From Nonomuraea pusilla (GTDB lineage: Bacteria; Actinomycetota; Actinomycetes; Streptosporangiales; Streptosporangiaceae): DNA of 64,000 nucleotides. The first letter of the stretch is position 1. The number at the start of each line of letters is the position of its first letter. Shown piece by piece: positions 49,907 to 57,321 of this stretch. The stretch lies in assembly GCF_900109355.1 (NCBI RefSeq), contig NZ_FOBF01000001.1, positions 248,001 to 312,000 on the forward strand, in the 5' to 3' direction. A program made the position numbers and the translations under genes. Under the pieces are notes generated by a model that was given only the letters and a program-made list of their open reading frames with translations, had not been told where the DNA came from and ran no database searches.

Positions 49907-52116
49907 CCCACACCCCGAACGAACCCGACCGCCGTCCCACGCCCGGCCAGGAGCTGCACGACTTCGAGTGGTCCGAACGCGACCAGGACGAGAGGGGCGA
50001 CGCCGAGGTCGTACCGCTCGATTCTCGTCGCCGTCCTCGGCCGGTCGACGACACGGACGACGAGTTCTTCGACCACGAGACCGTCGCCGTCACCGACCGC
50101 GTCCTCGGCCCACCGGTGGACCCGTCCGACGAGGACGCCGTACCGGTCGTAGCCCGGACCGCCCAGCGCCGCGCGCCCATCATCCCGGCATGGCTGCGCA
50201 CCTGGCAGTCCATCCGCGCGATGATCGCCTGGCAGGCTCGTGACGCCGCCTATGCCCTCGGCTACCACTGCGTACGTTCGCCGAAGTACCTGGTCAAGAC
50301 GCTCTGGTACGCGATCCCCGGCGTCTTCGTTTCCATCGGCCGCCTGCTGCACTGGGCGACCGCGGAAGAGGGCAACTGGGCGCTCCGCCAGTACGCCGCC
50401 GACCGCAACGACCCGGAGATGTGGCTCAAGCTCGACAGGCAGCGCCAGCGCCAGTCCCGCTGGCGCTGGTCGGTCGTCCTGGTGCTGACCGTCGCGGCTC
50501 TGGCCGGCCTGCTGGTCTTCCTGGTGGCCGACCTGCCTGACTGGGCGCGCCTCGGCGCGCTGGTCCTGGCCATACCGCTGCTGGCCCGAGCCGGACGCCC
50601 GGCCGACAGCCCGATCACGGACCGCGTGAACGAGGCACCGCGCTACCGCAAGCTGACCGCCGAGCTGGTACGCCGCGCGCTGCTCCACTGCGGCATCTCC
50701 GGCATCACACAAGCAGTCTCAAAGGACCCGAACGCCATCAGCTTCCCGCAGGAGATCCACCGAGACGGCCCCGGCCACCTGGCCATCGTCGACCTGCCGT
50801 TCGGCGTGGAAGCCGCCGAGGTGGTGGCCCGCCGAGGCCGCCTCGCCTCGGCCATGCGGCTCCCGCTGGACCAGGTCTGGCCCGAACCGGCCGCCGGCCA
50901 CCCCGGCCGCCTCGCCCTGTGGGTCGGCTACGAACCCGCCTCCCAGATGAAGCAGCCGCCCTGGCCGCTGCTTCGTGACGGCCAGGTGGACGTGTTCAAG
51001 CCGTTCCCGTTCGCCACGACCCCGCGGATGGAGACCGTCAACGCCGAGTTGGTGTTCCGCAACTGGCTCGTCGGCGGGCAGCCCGGCTCGGGCAAGACGT
51101 TCGGGCTCAGGCTCGCGGTCCTGGCCGCCGCCCTCGATCCGCGCGCCGAGCTGCGCATCTACGAACTGAAGGGAGTAGGAGACTTCAAGGTCCTGGAACC
51201 GGTCTGCACCGAGTACGGCAACGGCTTCGACGACGAGACGATCGCCCGCTGCGCCGCGATGTTCGCCTGGCTCTACAAGGAGTGCGAACGCCGCTCCAAG
51301 CGCATCGCCCACTACCACGCCCTCGGCAAGGCACCCGAGAACAAGGTCACGCCCGAACTGGCCTCGCTCAAGGGCTCGGGCCTGCACCCGCTGATCGTGG
51401 CCGTGGACGAGATCCAAGAGCTGTTCCTGCACCCGCAGTACGGCAAGGAAGCCGGCGAGGTCTGCGAGAAGGTCATCAAGCTCGGCCGCGCCCTGGGCGT
51501 GATCCTGCTCCTGGGCACCCAGATCCCGGACAAGGACAGCCTGCCGACCGGCATCACCCGCAACGTCAACACCCGCTACTGCATGAGCGTCGCCGACCAG
51601 ACCGCGAACGACATGATCCTCGGCACCTCGATGTACAAGCAGGGTTACCGCGCCACAGTGTTCCAGCCGGTGATGGAGGCCGGTTGGGGCATCCTCGCCG
51701 GCCTCGGCAAGCCCGCCGCCCGTCGCTCGTACTACCTCGACACCAACGACGCCGACAAGGTCGTCGCCCGCGCCAAGCGGCTCCGCGGCCTGGCCGGCAC
51801 CCTGCCCGAACCCGGCACCCAAGCCCGCGAGGACGCACCGGTCTTCGACGTCCTGGCCGACCTCGCCGAGGTCTGGCCCGCCGGGGAGACGGCAGCCTGG
51901 AACGAAGCCCTGTGCGCCCGTCTGACCGAGCTCCGTCCCGACGTCTACGCCGGCTGGAAGTCCGAGCAGCTCACCAGCGCCCTCAAGCCGCACGGCCTGC
52001 GGGTCGGCGACATCGGCCGCCGCATCGACGGCAAGCCCGTCACCCGGCGCGGCATCCGCCTCGACGATCTCACTGAGGCCATCGCCGAGCGTAACCGTCA
52101 GAAGCGCTCCGGCTGA
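49903..52116 (+). CDS. traB: FtsK/SpoIIIE-type conjugative translocase (TraB-like, long form)
   Basis: 737 residues. An acidic N-terminus is followed by two adjacent TM helices near 187-225 (WSVVLVLTVAALAGLLVFLV and LGALVLAIPLLARA). The motor has Walker A GGQPGSGKTFG near 391 and Walker B LIVAVDEIQEL near 500, with TQIPDKDSLPTGI in the sensor region. The C-terminal 80 residues include a winged-helix-like stretch (LCARLTELRPDVYAGWKSEQ) that in TraB proteins recognises iterated TRS repeats. Such repeats lie directly downstream at 52130. This is likely the DNA pump of AICE 2. Confidence 0.9.
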   Translation: MTHTPNEPDRRPTPGQELHDFEWSERDQDERGDAEVVPLDSRRRPRPVDDTDDEFFDHETVAVTDRVLGPPVDPSDEDAVPVVARTAQRRAPIIPAWLRTWQSIRAMIAWQARDAAYALGYHCVRSPKYLVKTLWYAIPGVFVSIGRLLHWATAEEGNWALRQYAADRNDPEMWLKLDRQRQRQSRWRWSVVLVLTVAALAGLLVFLVADLPDWARLGALVLAIPLLARAGRPADSPITDRVNEAPRYRKLTAELVRRALLHCGISGITQAVSKDPNAISFPQEIHRDGPGHLAIVDLPFGVEAAEVVARRGRLASAMRLPLDQVWPEPAAGHPGRLALWVGYEPASQMKQPPWPLLRDGQVDVFKPFPFATTPRMETVNAELVFRNWLVGGQPGSGKTFGLRLAVLAAALDPRAELRIYELKGVGDFKVLEPVCTEYGNGFDDETIARCAAMFAWLYKECERRSKRIAHYHALGKAPENKVTPELASLKGSGLHPLIVAVDEIQELFLHPQYGKEAGEVCEKVIKLGRALGVILLLGTQIPDKDSLPTGITRNVNTRYCMSVADQTANDMILGTSMYKQGYRATVFQPVMEAGWGILAGLGKPAARRSYYLDTNDADKVVARAKRLRGLAGTLPEPGTQAREDAPVFDVLADLAEVWPAGETAAWNEALCARLTELRPDVYAGWKSEQLTSALKPHGLRVGDIGRRIDGKPVTRRGIRLDDLTEAIAERNRQKRSG

Positions 52117-52124
52117 GCCGTCAC

Positions 52125-52192
52125 GGGGCTGCTAGCGCTAGTAGCCGACCCTGCTAGCGCTAGTAGCCGACCCTGCTAGCGCTAGCAGCCCC
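52125..52192 (+). repeat. Iterated TAGC-rich repeat in a 17-bp inverted repeat after traB; candidate clt locus
   Basis: Two exact 22-base direct repeats (52130-52151 and 52152-52173: TGCTAGCGCTAG then TAGCCGACCC) and a third partial copy from 52174. The array is bounded by a perfect inverted repeat, GGGGCTGCTAGCGCTAG at 52125-52141 and its complement at 52176-52192. More GCTAGC-type cores continue to about 52240. TraB proteins of actinomycete plasmids bind short tandem repeats at the clt locus, usually near traB. That role is inferred. The 164-base gap contains no gene. Confidence 0.65.
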
Positions 52193-52280
52193 GCTAGCAC
52201 CAGAAATCCGCCCTGGCCAGGCCGTTAGCACGCTAGCGGCCCTCCTCGACCACGCCCGAAACCCGGCCCAGGAGGCTGTT

Positions 52281-52514
52281 GTGCTCCCTGTCCTGCTCGT
52301 CGCTATCACCACGATCATCAGCACGCTCTGTTACGTCTCGACGTGCTACATGAGCCCGTTCGGCCGCTGCCGCAAGTGCCAGGGCAAAGGCCGCATCCCA
52401 CACCGCATCGGCCGAGGCGTCCGCTACTGCCGGCGCTGCGACGCCACCGGCCTGCGCCTACGCCTCGGCCGCCACCTGTGGAACTACGTCCGCCGCCTGC
52501 ACCACGACCGCTGA
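52281..52514 (+). CDS. Membrane-anchored DnaJ-like zinc-finger protein (77 aa)
   Basis: GTG 52281 after AGGAGGCTGTT. One TM helix (VLLVAITTIISTLCYVST) precedes the zinc pair CRKCQGKG and CRRCDATG, spaced as in the DnaJ central domain. AICE 1 encodes the same zinc pair without a membrane anchor at 19292. Likely an element-specific accessory protein at the membrane. Confidence 0.65.
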   Translation: MLPVLLVAITTIISTLCYVSTCYMSPFGRCRKCQGKGRIPHRIGRGVRYCRRCDATGLRLRLGRHLWNYVRRLHHDR

Positions 52515-52521
52515 CCACGAA

Positions 52522-52561
52522 GGGCCCCGGCGCACAGCCACCAAGCACGACGCCGGGGCCC
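52522..52561 (+). repeat. GC-rich stem-loop with CACCAAG loop (copy 1 in AICE 2 replication region)
   Basis: Perfect 11-bp stem GGGCCCCGGCG (52522-52532) with CGCCGGGGCCC (52551-52561) and an 18-base loop containing ACAGCCACCAAGCACG. The same loop wording recurs at 55006-55021 in a shorter stem. It lies 8 bases after a stop and 54 bases before the prim-pol start. Confidence 0.65.
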
Positions 52562-52614
52562 GTGCCCCAACCGATCACCGGCCCGCAGGGCCGACTCAAG
52601 GAGCAGCCACCAGC

Positions 52615-53532
52615 ATGACACCTCATCCGCCCCGCCAGACGCTGCCCTACGCGCTGGCCGCCGCCGCCCGAGGCTGGCACGTCTTCCCGCTCACGCCGGG
52701 GGACAAGGTGCCGCCCAAGGGCTGGAAGTGGAAGGAGCACAACACGACCGACCCCGACACCATCCGCCGCTTCTGGACCGGTACGCCGTACAACATCGGC
52801 ATCGCCACCGGCCCGTCCCAACTGGTCGCCATCGACCTGGACACCCCGAAGAACGGCGAGCAGCCACCGCCACCCTGGAACCAGCCCGGCGTCAACGACG
52901 GCGCAGACGTCCTGGCCCTGCTGTGCGAGCAGGCCGGCCACCCGCTACCGCTGGAGACCTTCCAGGTCCGAACCCGACGCGGCGGCACCCACTTGTACTT
53001 CACCGCTCCAGAAGGGCTGACACTCGGCAACACCTCCGGCACCAAGGGCCAAGGACTCGGCTGGCTGATCGACACCCGCGCCAGCGGCGGCTACGTTGTC
53101 GCGCCAGGCAGCTACGTCGACCTCCCGGACGGCACCGGAACCTACGACGCCATCCACACCACCGAGCCTGCGCCACTGCCGTCCTGGCTGGCGGAACGAC
53201 TTACCCAATCGAACTACGACCGCCAGCCGGTTCATGTCTCCGACGTCTTGGCCGCCCTCGGAAACCAGTCCGCGGGCTACGCGACGACCGCACTCCGCAA
53301 CGAGCTGCAGCAGGTGCTCGACGCCAGGCCGGGCACCCGCAACCACACCCTGAACGCCGCCGCGTTCGCCCTCGGCCAGCTCGTCGCCGCCGGGCTGCTG
53401 CCGCACCGCCTGACCGAAGACGCCCTGCACACCGCCGCCCAGGCCACCGGCCTGTCCCCCCGAGAAGCCGCTGCCACTATCCGCTCCGGCCTGACTGCCG
53501 GAGCCCGCCAGCCACGCCAGGGGATTGCATGA
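52615..53532 (+). CDS. Bifunctional primase/polymerase (prim-pol) replication protein
   Basis: 305 residues, starting MTPHPPRQTLPYALAAAARG. Motifs of the archaeo-eukaryotic primase-polymerase superfamily are visible: WHVFPLTPGDKVP, the metal-binding pair in VAIDLDTPK (D74, D76), TRRGGTHLYF and GWLIDTRASGGYVVAPGS. The C-terminus has a PriCT-like helical part. AICEs with prim-pol form one of the known replication classes, distinct from RepSA types. AAGGAGCAGCCACCAGC precedes the ATG. The stop overlaps the helicase-like gene by 4 bases. Confidence 0.85.
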   Translation: MTPHPPRQTLPYALAAAARGWHVFPLTPGDKVPPKGWKWKEHNTTDPDTIRRFWTGTPYNIGIATGPSQLVAIDLDTPKNGEQPPPPWNQPGVNDGADVLALLCEQAGHPLPLETFQVRTRRGGTHLYFTAPEGLTLGNTSGTKGQGLGWLIDTRASGGYVVAPGSYVDLPDGTGTYDAIHTTEPAPLPSWLAERLTQSNYDRQPVHVSDVLAALGNQSAGYATTALRNELQQVLDARPGTRNHTLNAAAFALGQLVAAGLLPHRLTEDALHTAAQATGLSPREAAATIRSGLTAGARQPRQGIA

Positions 53533-54866
53533 CCAACCCACTCGACGCCAACACCATCCTGGAGAACCTCGACGCCCATGCGACCATCACCCGCCTGCAC
53601 CGCGACCAGTCCGGCGACCTGACCCTCGGCCTACCGGTCCCGCCACCGGCCGCCGACCCAGCCATGTTCTACGGCCTCCCAGGGGAACTGGTGAGGGCTG
53701 CCGACCCGTCCACCGAGGCCGACCCGGTCGGCGTGCTGGTCTCTGCGCTGTCCGCCTGCGGCGCGGTCATCGGCCCGGCTCCGTACGTCCAGATCGGCAA
53801 CACCCGCCACCCGCTCCTGATCTGGCCGCTGCTGTTCGGCCGCACCGGCTCCGGCCGGAAAGGCCAGGCCACCGACACCGCCGAGATCTTCCTGCACCAC
53901 GCCGGTATCGGCTACGGCGACCTGTGCGTCACCGGCCTGTCCTCCGGTGAAGGGCTGATCGAGCGCATCCGTGACCCTGACAGCCCGGACGACCCCGGCG
54001 GCACGATGGACAAGCGCCTGTCGGTCACCGAGCCGGAGTTCTCCACTGTCATGGCCCGCGCCAAGCGCGAGGGCTCCACGCTCGGCACGATGCTCCGCCA
54101 GGCATGGGACGGCCGCACGCTCGCCGTACTGACCCGCAACGCGTACCGGGCCTCCAACCCGCACATCGCGATCATCGGCCACATCACACCTAAAGAGTTC
54201 CGCATGCGCCTGGCCGAGGCGGACATGGCCGGCGGCTCCTACAACCGCTTCCTGCCCATCTACGTCGAGCGCTCCAAGCGCCTGCCCATCCCGGAAGGAG
54301 TCGCCCCCGACGTCCTCGCCAGCCTCAGCGGCCGGCTCCACGACGCCGTCAAGGCCGCCCGCCAGATCAAGCGCATCGCCCTTGACGAGGACGCTCGCGC
54401 TCTGTGGTCGACGGAGCTGTACGAGGAGTTCACCGCCGCCGACGACGAAGACCACGCCTGGACCGAGTTCACCCGGCGCTCGGCCCCGTACTGCCTGCGC
54501 ATCGCCGCCCTCTACGCGGCCCTCGACGCCCGAACCCACATCACCACAGAAGACCTCGGAGCCGCCGCCGCCCTGGTCCGCTACTCCATCGCCTCAGCCG
54601 TCTTCGTCCTGGACAAGCAGATGCGCGACCCGAAGATCGACCGCATCCGCCGCGCCCTCGACCAGACCGCCGACACCGGCCTGACCCGCTCGGAGATCAG
54701 CGCCCTGTTCTCCCGCAACGTCCCCAAACAGACCCTCGACGAACTCCTGACCAGCCTCACGGCCACCGGCCAGTACGAGACCTTCACCACGCCCACAGGC
54801 GGCCGCCCGTCCGTCCGCTACCGCCGCACCAGCCCGAACGAACAAAGAAGAAACAAGACCTCATGA
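53529..54866 (+). CDS. Helicase-like replication protein (DUF3987-type ATPase)
   Basis: 445 residues, coupled to prim-pol. A P-loop-like stretch LLFGRTGSGRKGQAT (about 102-115) departs from GxxxxGK(S/T) but is normal for this replicase-associated family. Acidic and polar motifs follow (LSVTEPEFSTVMAR, HIAIIGHIT, YNRFLPIYVERSK), and a C-terminal winged helix (TGLTRSEISALFSRN...LDELLTSLTATGQYE). It probably unwinds the origin for prim-pol. The assigned family is from pattern only. Confidence 0.75.
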   Translation: MTNPLDANTILENLDAHATITRLHRDQSGDLTLGLPVPPPAADPAMFYGLPGELVRAADPSTEADPVGVLVSALSACGAVIGPAPYVQIGNTRHPLLIWPLLFGRTGSGRKGQATDTAEIFLHHAGIGYGDLCVTGLSSGEGLIERIRDPDSPDDPGGTMDKRLSVTEPEFSTVMARAKREGSTLGTMLRQAWDGRTLAVLTRNAYRASNPHIAIIGHITPKEFRMRLAEADMAGGSYNRFLPIYVERSKRLPIPEGVAPDVLASLSGRLHDAVKAARQIKRIALDEDARALWSTELYEEFTAADDEDHAWTEFTRRSAPYCLRIAALYAALDARTHITTEDLGAAAALVRYSIASAVFVLDKQMRDPKIDRIRRALDQTADTGLTRSEISALFSRNVPKQTLDELLTSLTATGQYETFTTPTGGRPSVRYRRTSPNEQRRNKTS

Positions 54867-55061
54867 CCTACGCAGCCCAGCAAGCAGCAGCGAAAGAGGA
54901 CGGCCCTTTCTTCGTAGGCCACGAACGAAGTCGATCACCACCATCGGGGCTCCACCGCATCGACCCGTTCTTTCTTCTTCTTTCGTCCTGATCAACTCCC
55001 GGCCCACAGCCACCAAGCACGGGGCCGAACACCCAACCACCTGATCCACAAGGAGCCGCAC
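54867..55061 (+). other. Structured 195-base spacer between the replication genes and xis; possible origin
   Basis: No gene. It contains pyrimidine tract TTCTTTCTTCTTCTTTCG (54969-54986), complementary in part to AAAGAAGAA just before the replication-gene stop, a CTTCGT...ACGAAG pairing near 54918-54937, and the stem-loop at 55000. The AT-richer tract amid high GC and its location would suit an oriV or a termination region. Not demonstrated. Confidence 0.35.
55000..55027 (+). repeat. Stem-loop with CACCAAG loop (copy 2), before xis
   Basis: CGGCCC (55000-55005) and GGGCCG (55022-55027) enclose ACAGCCACCAAGCACG, the same 16-base loop wording as the stem-loop at 52522. The stem is shorter and different, so the loop rather than the stem sequence is conserved. 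The xis start follows after 34 bases. Confidence 0.6.
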
Positions 55062-55259
55062 TTGGCAACCGGCACCACCCAGCGAGGAATGCTCACCCTC
55101 GCCGACCTCTGCGCCGAACTCCAGATCTCCCGCTCGACCTTCTACGACTGGCGAGCCAAGGGCCGCGCCCCGCGCTGCCTCAAGCTGCCCAACGGCGACC
55201 TCCGTATCCGCCGCGCCGACCTGGACCGCTGGCTCGCCACGATGGAGGAGGCCGCCTGA
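55062..55259 (+). CDS. xis: Excisionase, HTH_17 type (Xis)
   Basis: 65 residues from TTG 55062, which has AAGGAGCCGCAC upstream. LTLADLCAELQISRSTFYDW, then RAKGRAPRCLKLPNGDLRIR and ADLDRWL, is the AICE Xis wHTH. The stop overlaps the integrase start by one base. Homologous to the Xis at 20875. Confidence 0.88.
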   Translation: MATGTTQRGMLTLADLCAELQISRSTFYDWRAKGRAPRCLKLPNGDLRIRRADLDRWLATMEEAA

Positions 55260-56671
55260 TGAAGGACATCACCTACAACGTCCGCGTCTACGCCATCGAG
55301 ACGAGGAAGAACGCGGTCGGCAACGTCACCTCCTACCGCGTGGCCTGGCAGACCACCACGAAGACCTGGAAGCGCTCGTTCAAGCTCGCCGCCCAGGCCG
55401 ACACCTTCCGAGGCGCCCTGCTCACCGCCGCCCGCAACGGCGAAGCCTTCAGCACCCTCACCGGCGAACCCGTCTCCTGGGCCCGCACCGACCGCCCAGA
55501 GATGAGCTGGTACGACTTCGCCTGCAAGTTCGCCGACATGAAGTGGAAGAGCGCGGCCCCGAAGTACCGCCAGGACATCGCCCGCGCTCTCACCGCTGCA
55601 ACGCCCGTCATGTACGCCAGTACGCGCGGCAAGCCGGATGACCGCGTGTTGCGCTCGGCGATGCACCGGTGGGGCTTCAACACCAAGCAACGTCAGGAAG
55701 CGCCAGAGGAAGCCAGCGCCGCCCTGGAATGGCTCGCCGACAACACCAAACCCATCTCCGCCCTCATGGACGACCCCGGGCTCGTCCGCGACCTGCTGGA
55801 GGCGGCCACCTCCCTGCTGGACGGCAACCGCGCCGCCCCCAGCACCGTCCGCAAGCACCGCATGCTCCTGTCCAACGCCCTCGACTACGCCACGGAACTC
55901 AAGCTCCTGCCCGCCAACCCGCTCAAGACGCTGAAGTGGAAGCCGCCGGCCAACGCCTACGAGGTCGACCGGCGCAGCGTCGTCAACCACACCCAGGCCA
56001 AGGCACTCCTCGCCGCCGTGGCCGCCCAGAAGCCAAGCGGCGAACGTCTCGTGGCCTTCTTCGCCCTCATGTACTACGCCGCACTGCGTCCCGAGGAGGC
56101 CGTCAACCTACGCCGCGACAACGTCTTCCTTCCCCCGTTGATCCGGAATGAAGGCACGGGCGCATTGGAAGAGCCAGCCGACGCCTGGGGAGAACTCCAC
56201 CTCCTCAAGGCCGCCCCGTACGCCGGCCGTGACTGGACGGACAGCGGCACGGCACGCGAGGAACGCGCACTCAAACATCGCGCCGCCGGTCACAGCCGCA
56301 CTGTCCCTATCCCGCCACCGCTGGTGCGCATTCTTCGCGCTCACCTCGACACGTTCGACAAGGGCCCGCAGGGCCGCCTGTTCTACGGCGTCAAGGTCGG
56401 CGAACTGCCGTTCATCACCTACCGCAGAGCCTGGAAGGCCGCTCGCAAGACGGCCCTGACGGAAAAGGAGTTCGCCTCGCCGCTGGCGGCCCGACCCTAC
56501 GACCTGCGCCACGCCTGCGTCTCCATGTGGCTCAACGCTGGCGTCCCGGCGCCCCAGGTGGCGGAGTGGGCCGGACACAGCGTGGACGTGCTCCTACGGA
56601 TCTACGCCAAGTGCATCGTGGGCCAGGACGAGGCCGCCAAGCGACGCATCGCCGAAGCCCTTGACGAATAG
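55259..56671 (+). CDS. int: Tyrosine site-specific integrase (Int)
   Basis: 470 residues. Catalytic residues: Arg in ALRPEEA near 275, LRHACVSMW near 414, GHSVDVLLRIYAKC near 441 with the nucleophile Tyr. The SAM-like N-terminal domain (SWYDFACKFADMKW) and an arm-binding start are present. It closely parallels the AICE 1 integrase in order and wording of motifs. The start overlaps xis. A long hairpin follows the stop at 56675. Confidence 0.92.
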   Translation: MKDITYNVRVYAIETRKNAVGNVTSYRVAWQTTTKTWKRSFKLAAQADTFRGALLTAARNGEAFSTLTGEPVSWARTDRPEMSWYDFACKFADMKWKSAAPKYRQDIARALTAATPVMYASTRGKPDDRVLRSAMHRWGFNTKQRQEAPEEASAALEWLADNTKPISALMDDPGLVRDLLEAATSLLDGNRAAPSTVRKHRMLLSNALDYATELKLLPANPLKTLKWKPPANAYEVDRRSVVNHTQAKALLAAVAAQKPSGERLVAFFALMYYAALRPEEAVNLRRDNVFLPPLIRNEGTGALEEPADAWGELHLLKAAPYAGRDWTDSGTAREERALKHRAAGHSRTVPIPPPLVRILRAHLDTFDKGPQGRLFYGVKVGELPFITYRRAWKAARKTALTEKEFASPLAARPYDLRHACVSMWLNAGVPAPQVAEWAGHSVDVLLRIYAKCIVGQDEAAKRRIAEALDE

Positions 56672-56674
56672 GGC

Positions 56675-56710
56675 CCATAGGGGCCCGGTCCTGGTACCGG
56701 GCTCCTATGG
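56675..56710. terminator. 15-bp hairpin just after int (terminator or recombination-site arm)
   Basis: CCATAGGGGCCCGGT (56675-56689) pairs with ACCGGGCTCCTATGG (56696-56710) with one mismatch around CCTGGT, starting 4 bases after the int stop. No T-run follows. In AICEs attP often lies beside int, so it may be an att arm instead. The 113 bases between int and the next start hold no gene. Confidence 0.5.
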
Positions 56711-56783
56711 CAGCCCGGCCGGGCGAACCAATAGCCCAGTGTGATCGTCAACTAACTATCCGTTCTTGATCTCGGGGGTCATC

Positions 56784-57246
56784 ATGAACAACCTTCCACC
56801 CTCCGCCTTCTTGCGTGGCACGCCCTCCACGCCCCATCGAAGCTGGAGGGGACTGTGGTTGGCGCTTGCATTCGCAGGCACCCTAGGGTTCGGCGTTGGT
56901 CTCGGATTCTCTGCCGGACAGGCATTCAAGCGCCCTGAACGACCGATGCCCCCCCAATATCGCCGCCATGTCGTTCGGAACGGCTCCGCGCGTACCTTCC
57001 GCGCCCACGCCATCCCCAGTCAGCCCTCCGCCTGCCGCTGCCTCCGCTGGCGGAGCCGCTGAGCGGGTCTCTCAGCCAGTGGCCAAGAGAAGGACACATG
57101 TGAGACGTGGTAGCCACCACAAGCGCCCGCACAACCATGCGAAGCGCAGGAAGGGGACCAGGCGCCATCACGCACACCACAGGCCGTGCGACAAGTTCGA
57201 CGGCTTCAAGGCGCGTGTGTGCAGGAGCCTGTTCGGTCGCCGCTGA
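56784..57246 (+). pseudogene. Single-TM protein with basic tail, split by a frameshift at a C7 run
   Basis: Frame 1 from ATG 56784 gives MNNLPPSAFLRGTPSTPHRS with a TM helix (LWLALAFAGTLGFGVGLGFS). From about 56945 the plausible continuation lies in the +1 frame: a Pro/Ser linker, then a His/Lys/Arg-rich part and CDKFDGFKARVCRSLFGRR, ending at 57246. The switch falls at ATGCCCCCCC, so one C too many explains it: a sequencing error, a real mutation or slippage control. The joined protein would have about 153 residues, a secreted or anchored basic protein. Unknown family. Confidence 0.55.
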
Positions 57247-57321
57247 GAGATTGGCTCGGGGCGGCCCCAACGTGAACGACCCGAGCGGTCGTCCTGAGGT
57301 GCCCCATATCGAGGGGCCTGG

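Larger units (their letters stand above)
40059..56671 (+). mobile_element. AICE 2 (prim-pol type), backbone 47465-56671 plus probable regulatory cargo from about 40 kb
   Basis: The backbone order is small membrane and zinc proteins, WhiB, DUF2637, FtsK-like TraB, repeat-rich intergenic region, prim-pol and helicase-like replication proteins, Xis and tyrosine integrase. The genes from 40059 to 47174 (APH kinases, HTH-TPR, NDK-like, GntR) resemble the control cargo of AICE 1 and are included by inference. Ends are not defined: no intact tRNA lies by the integrase. The tRNA-Arg-like remnant at 34.0 kb is a possible but unproven left junction. Confidence 0.7.

Noticed and set aside
50719-51993. 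Minus-strand open frame of 424 codons opposite traB
   Set aside because: traB has clear Walker motifs on the plus strand; the antisense product shows no domain.
52125-52250. Possible CRISPR array in the TAGC repeats
   Set aside because: The repeats abut one another without spacers, the period is 22 bases, and no cas gene is present.
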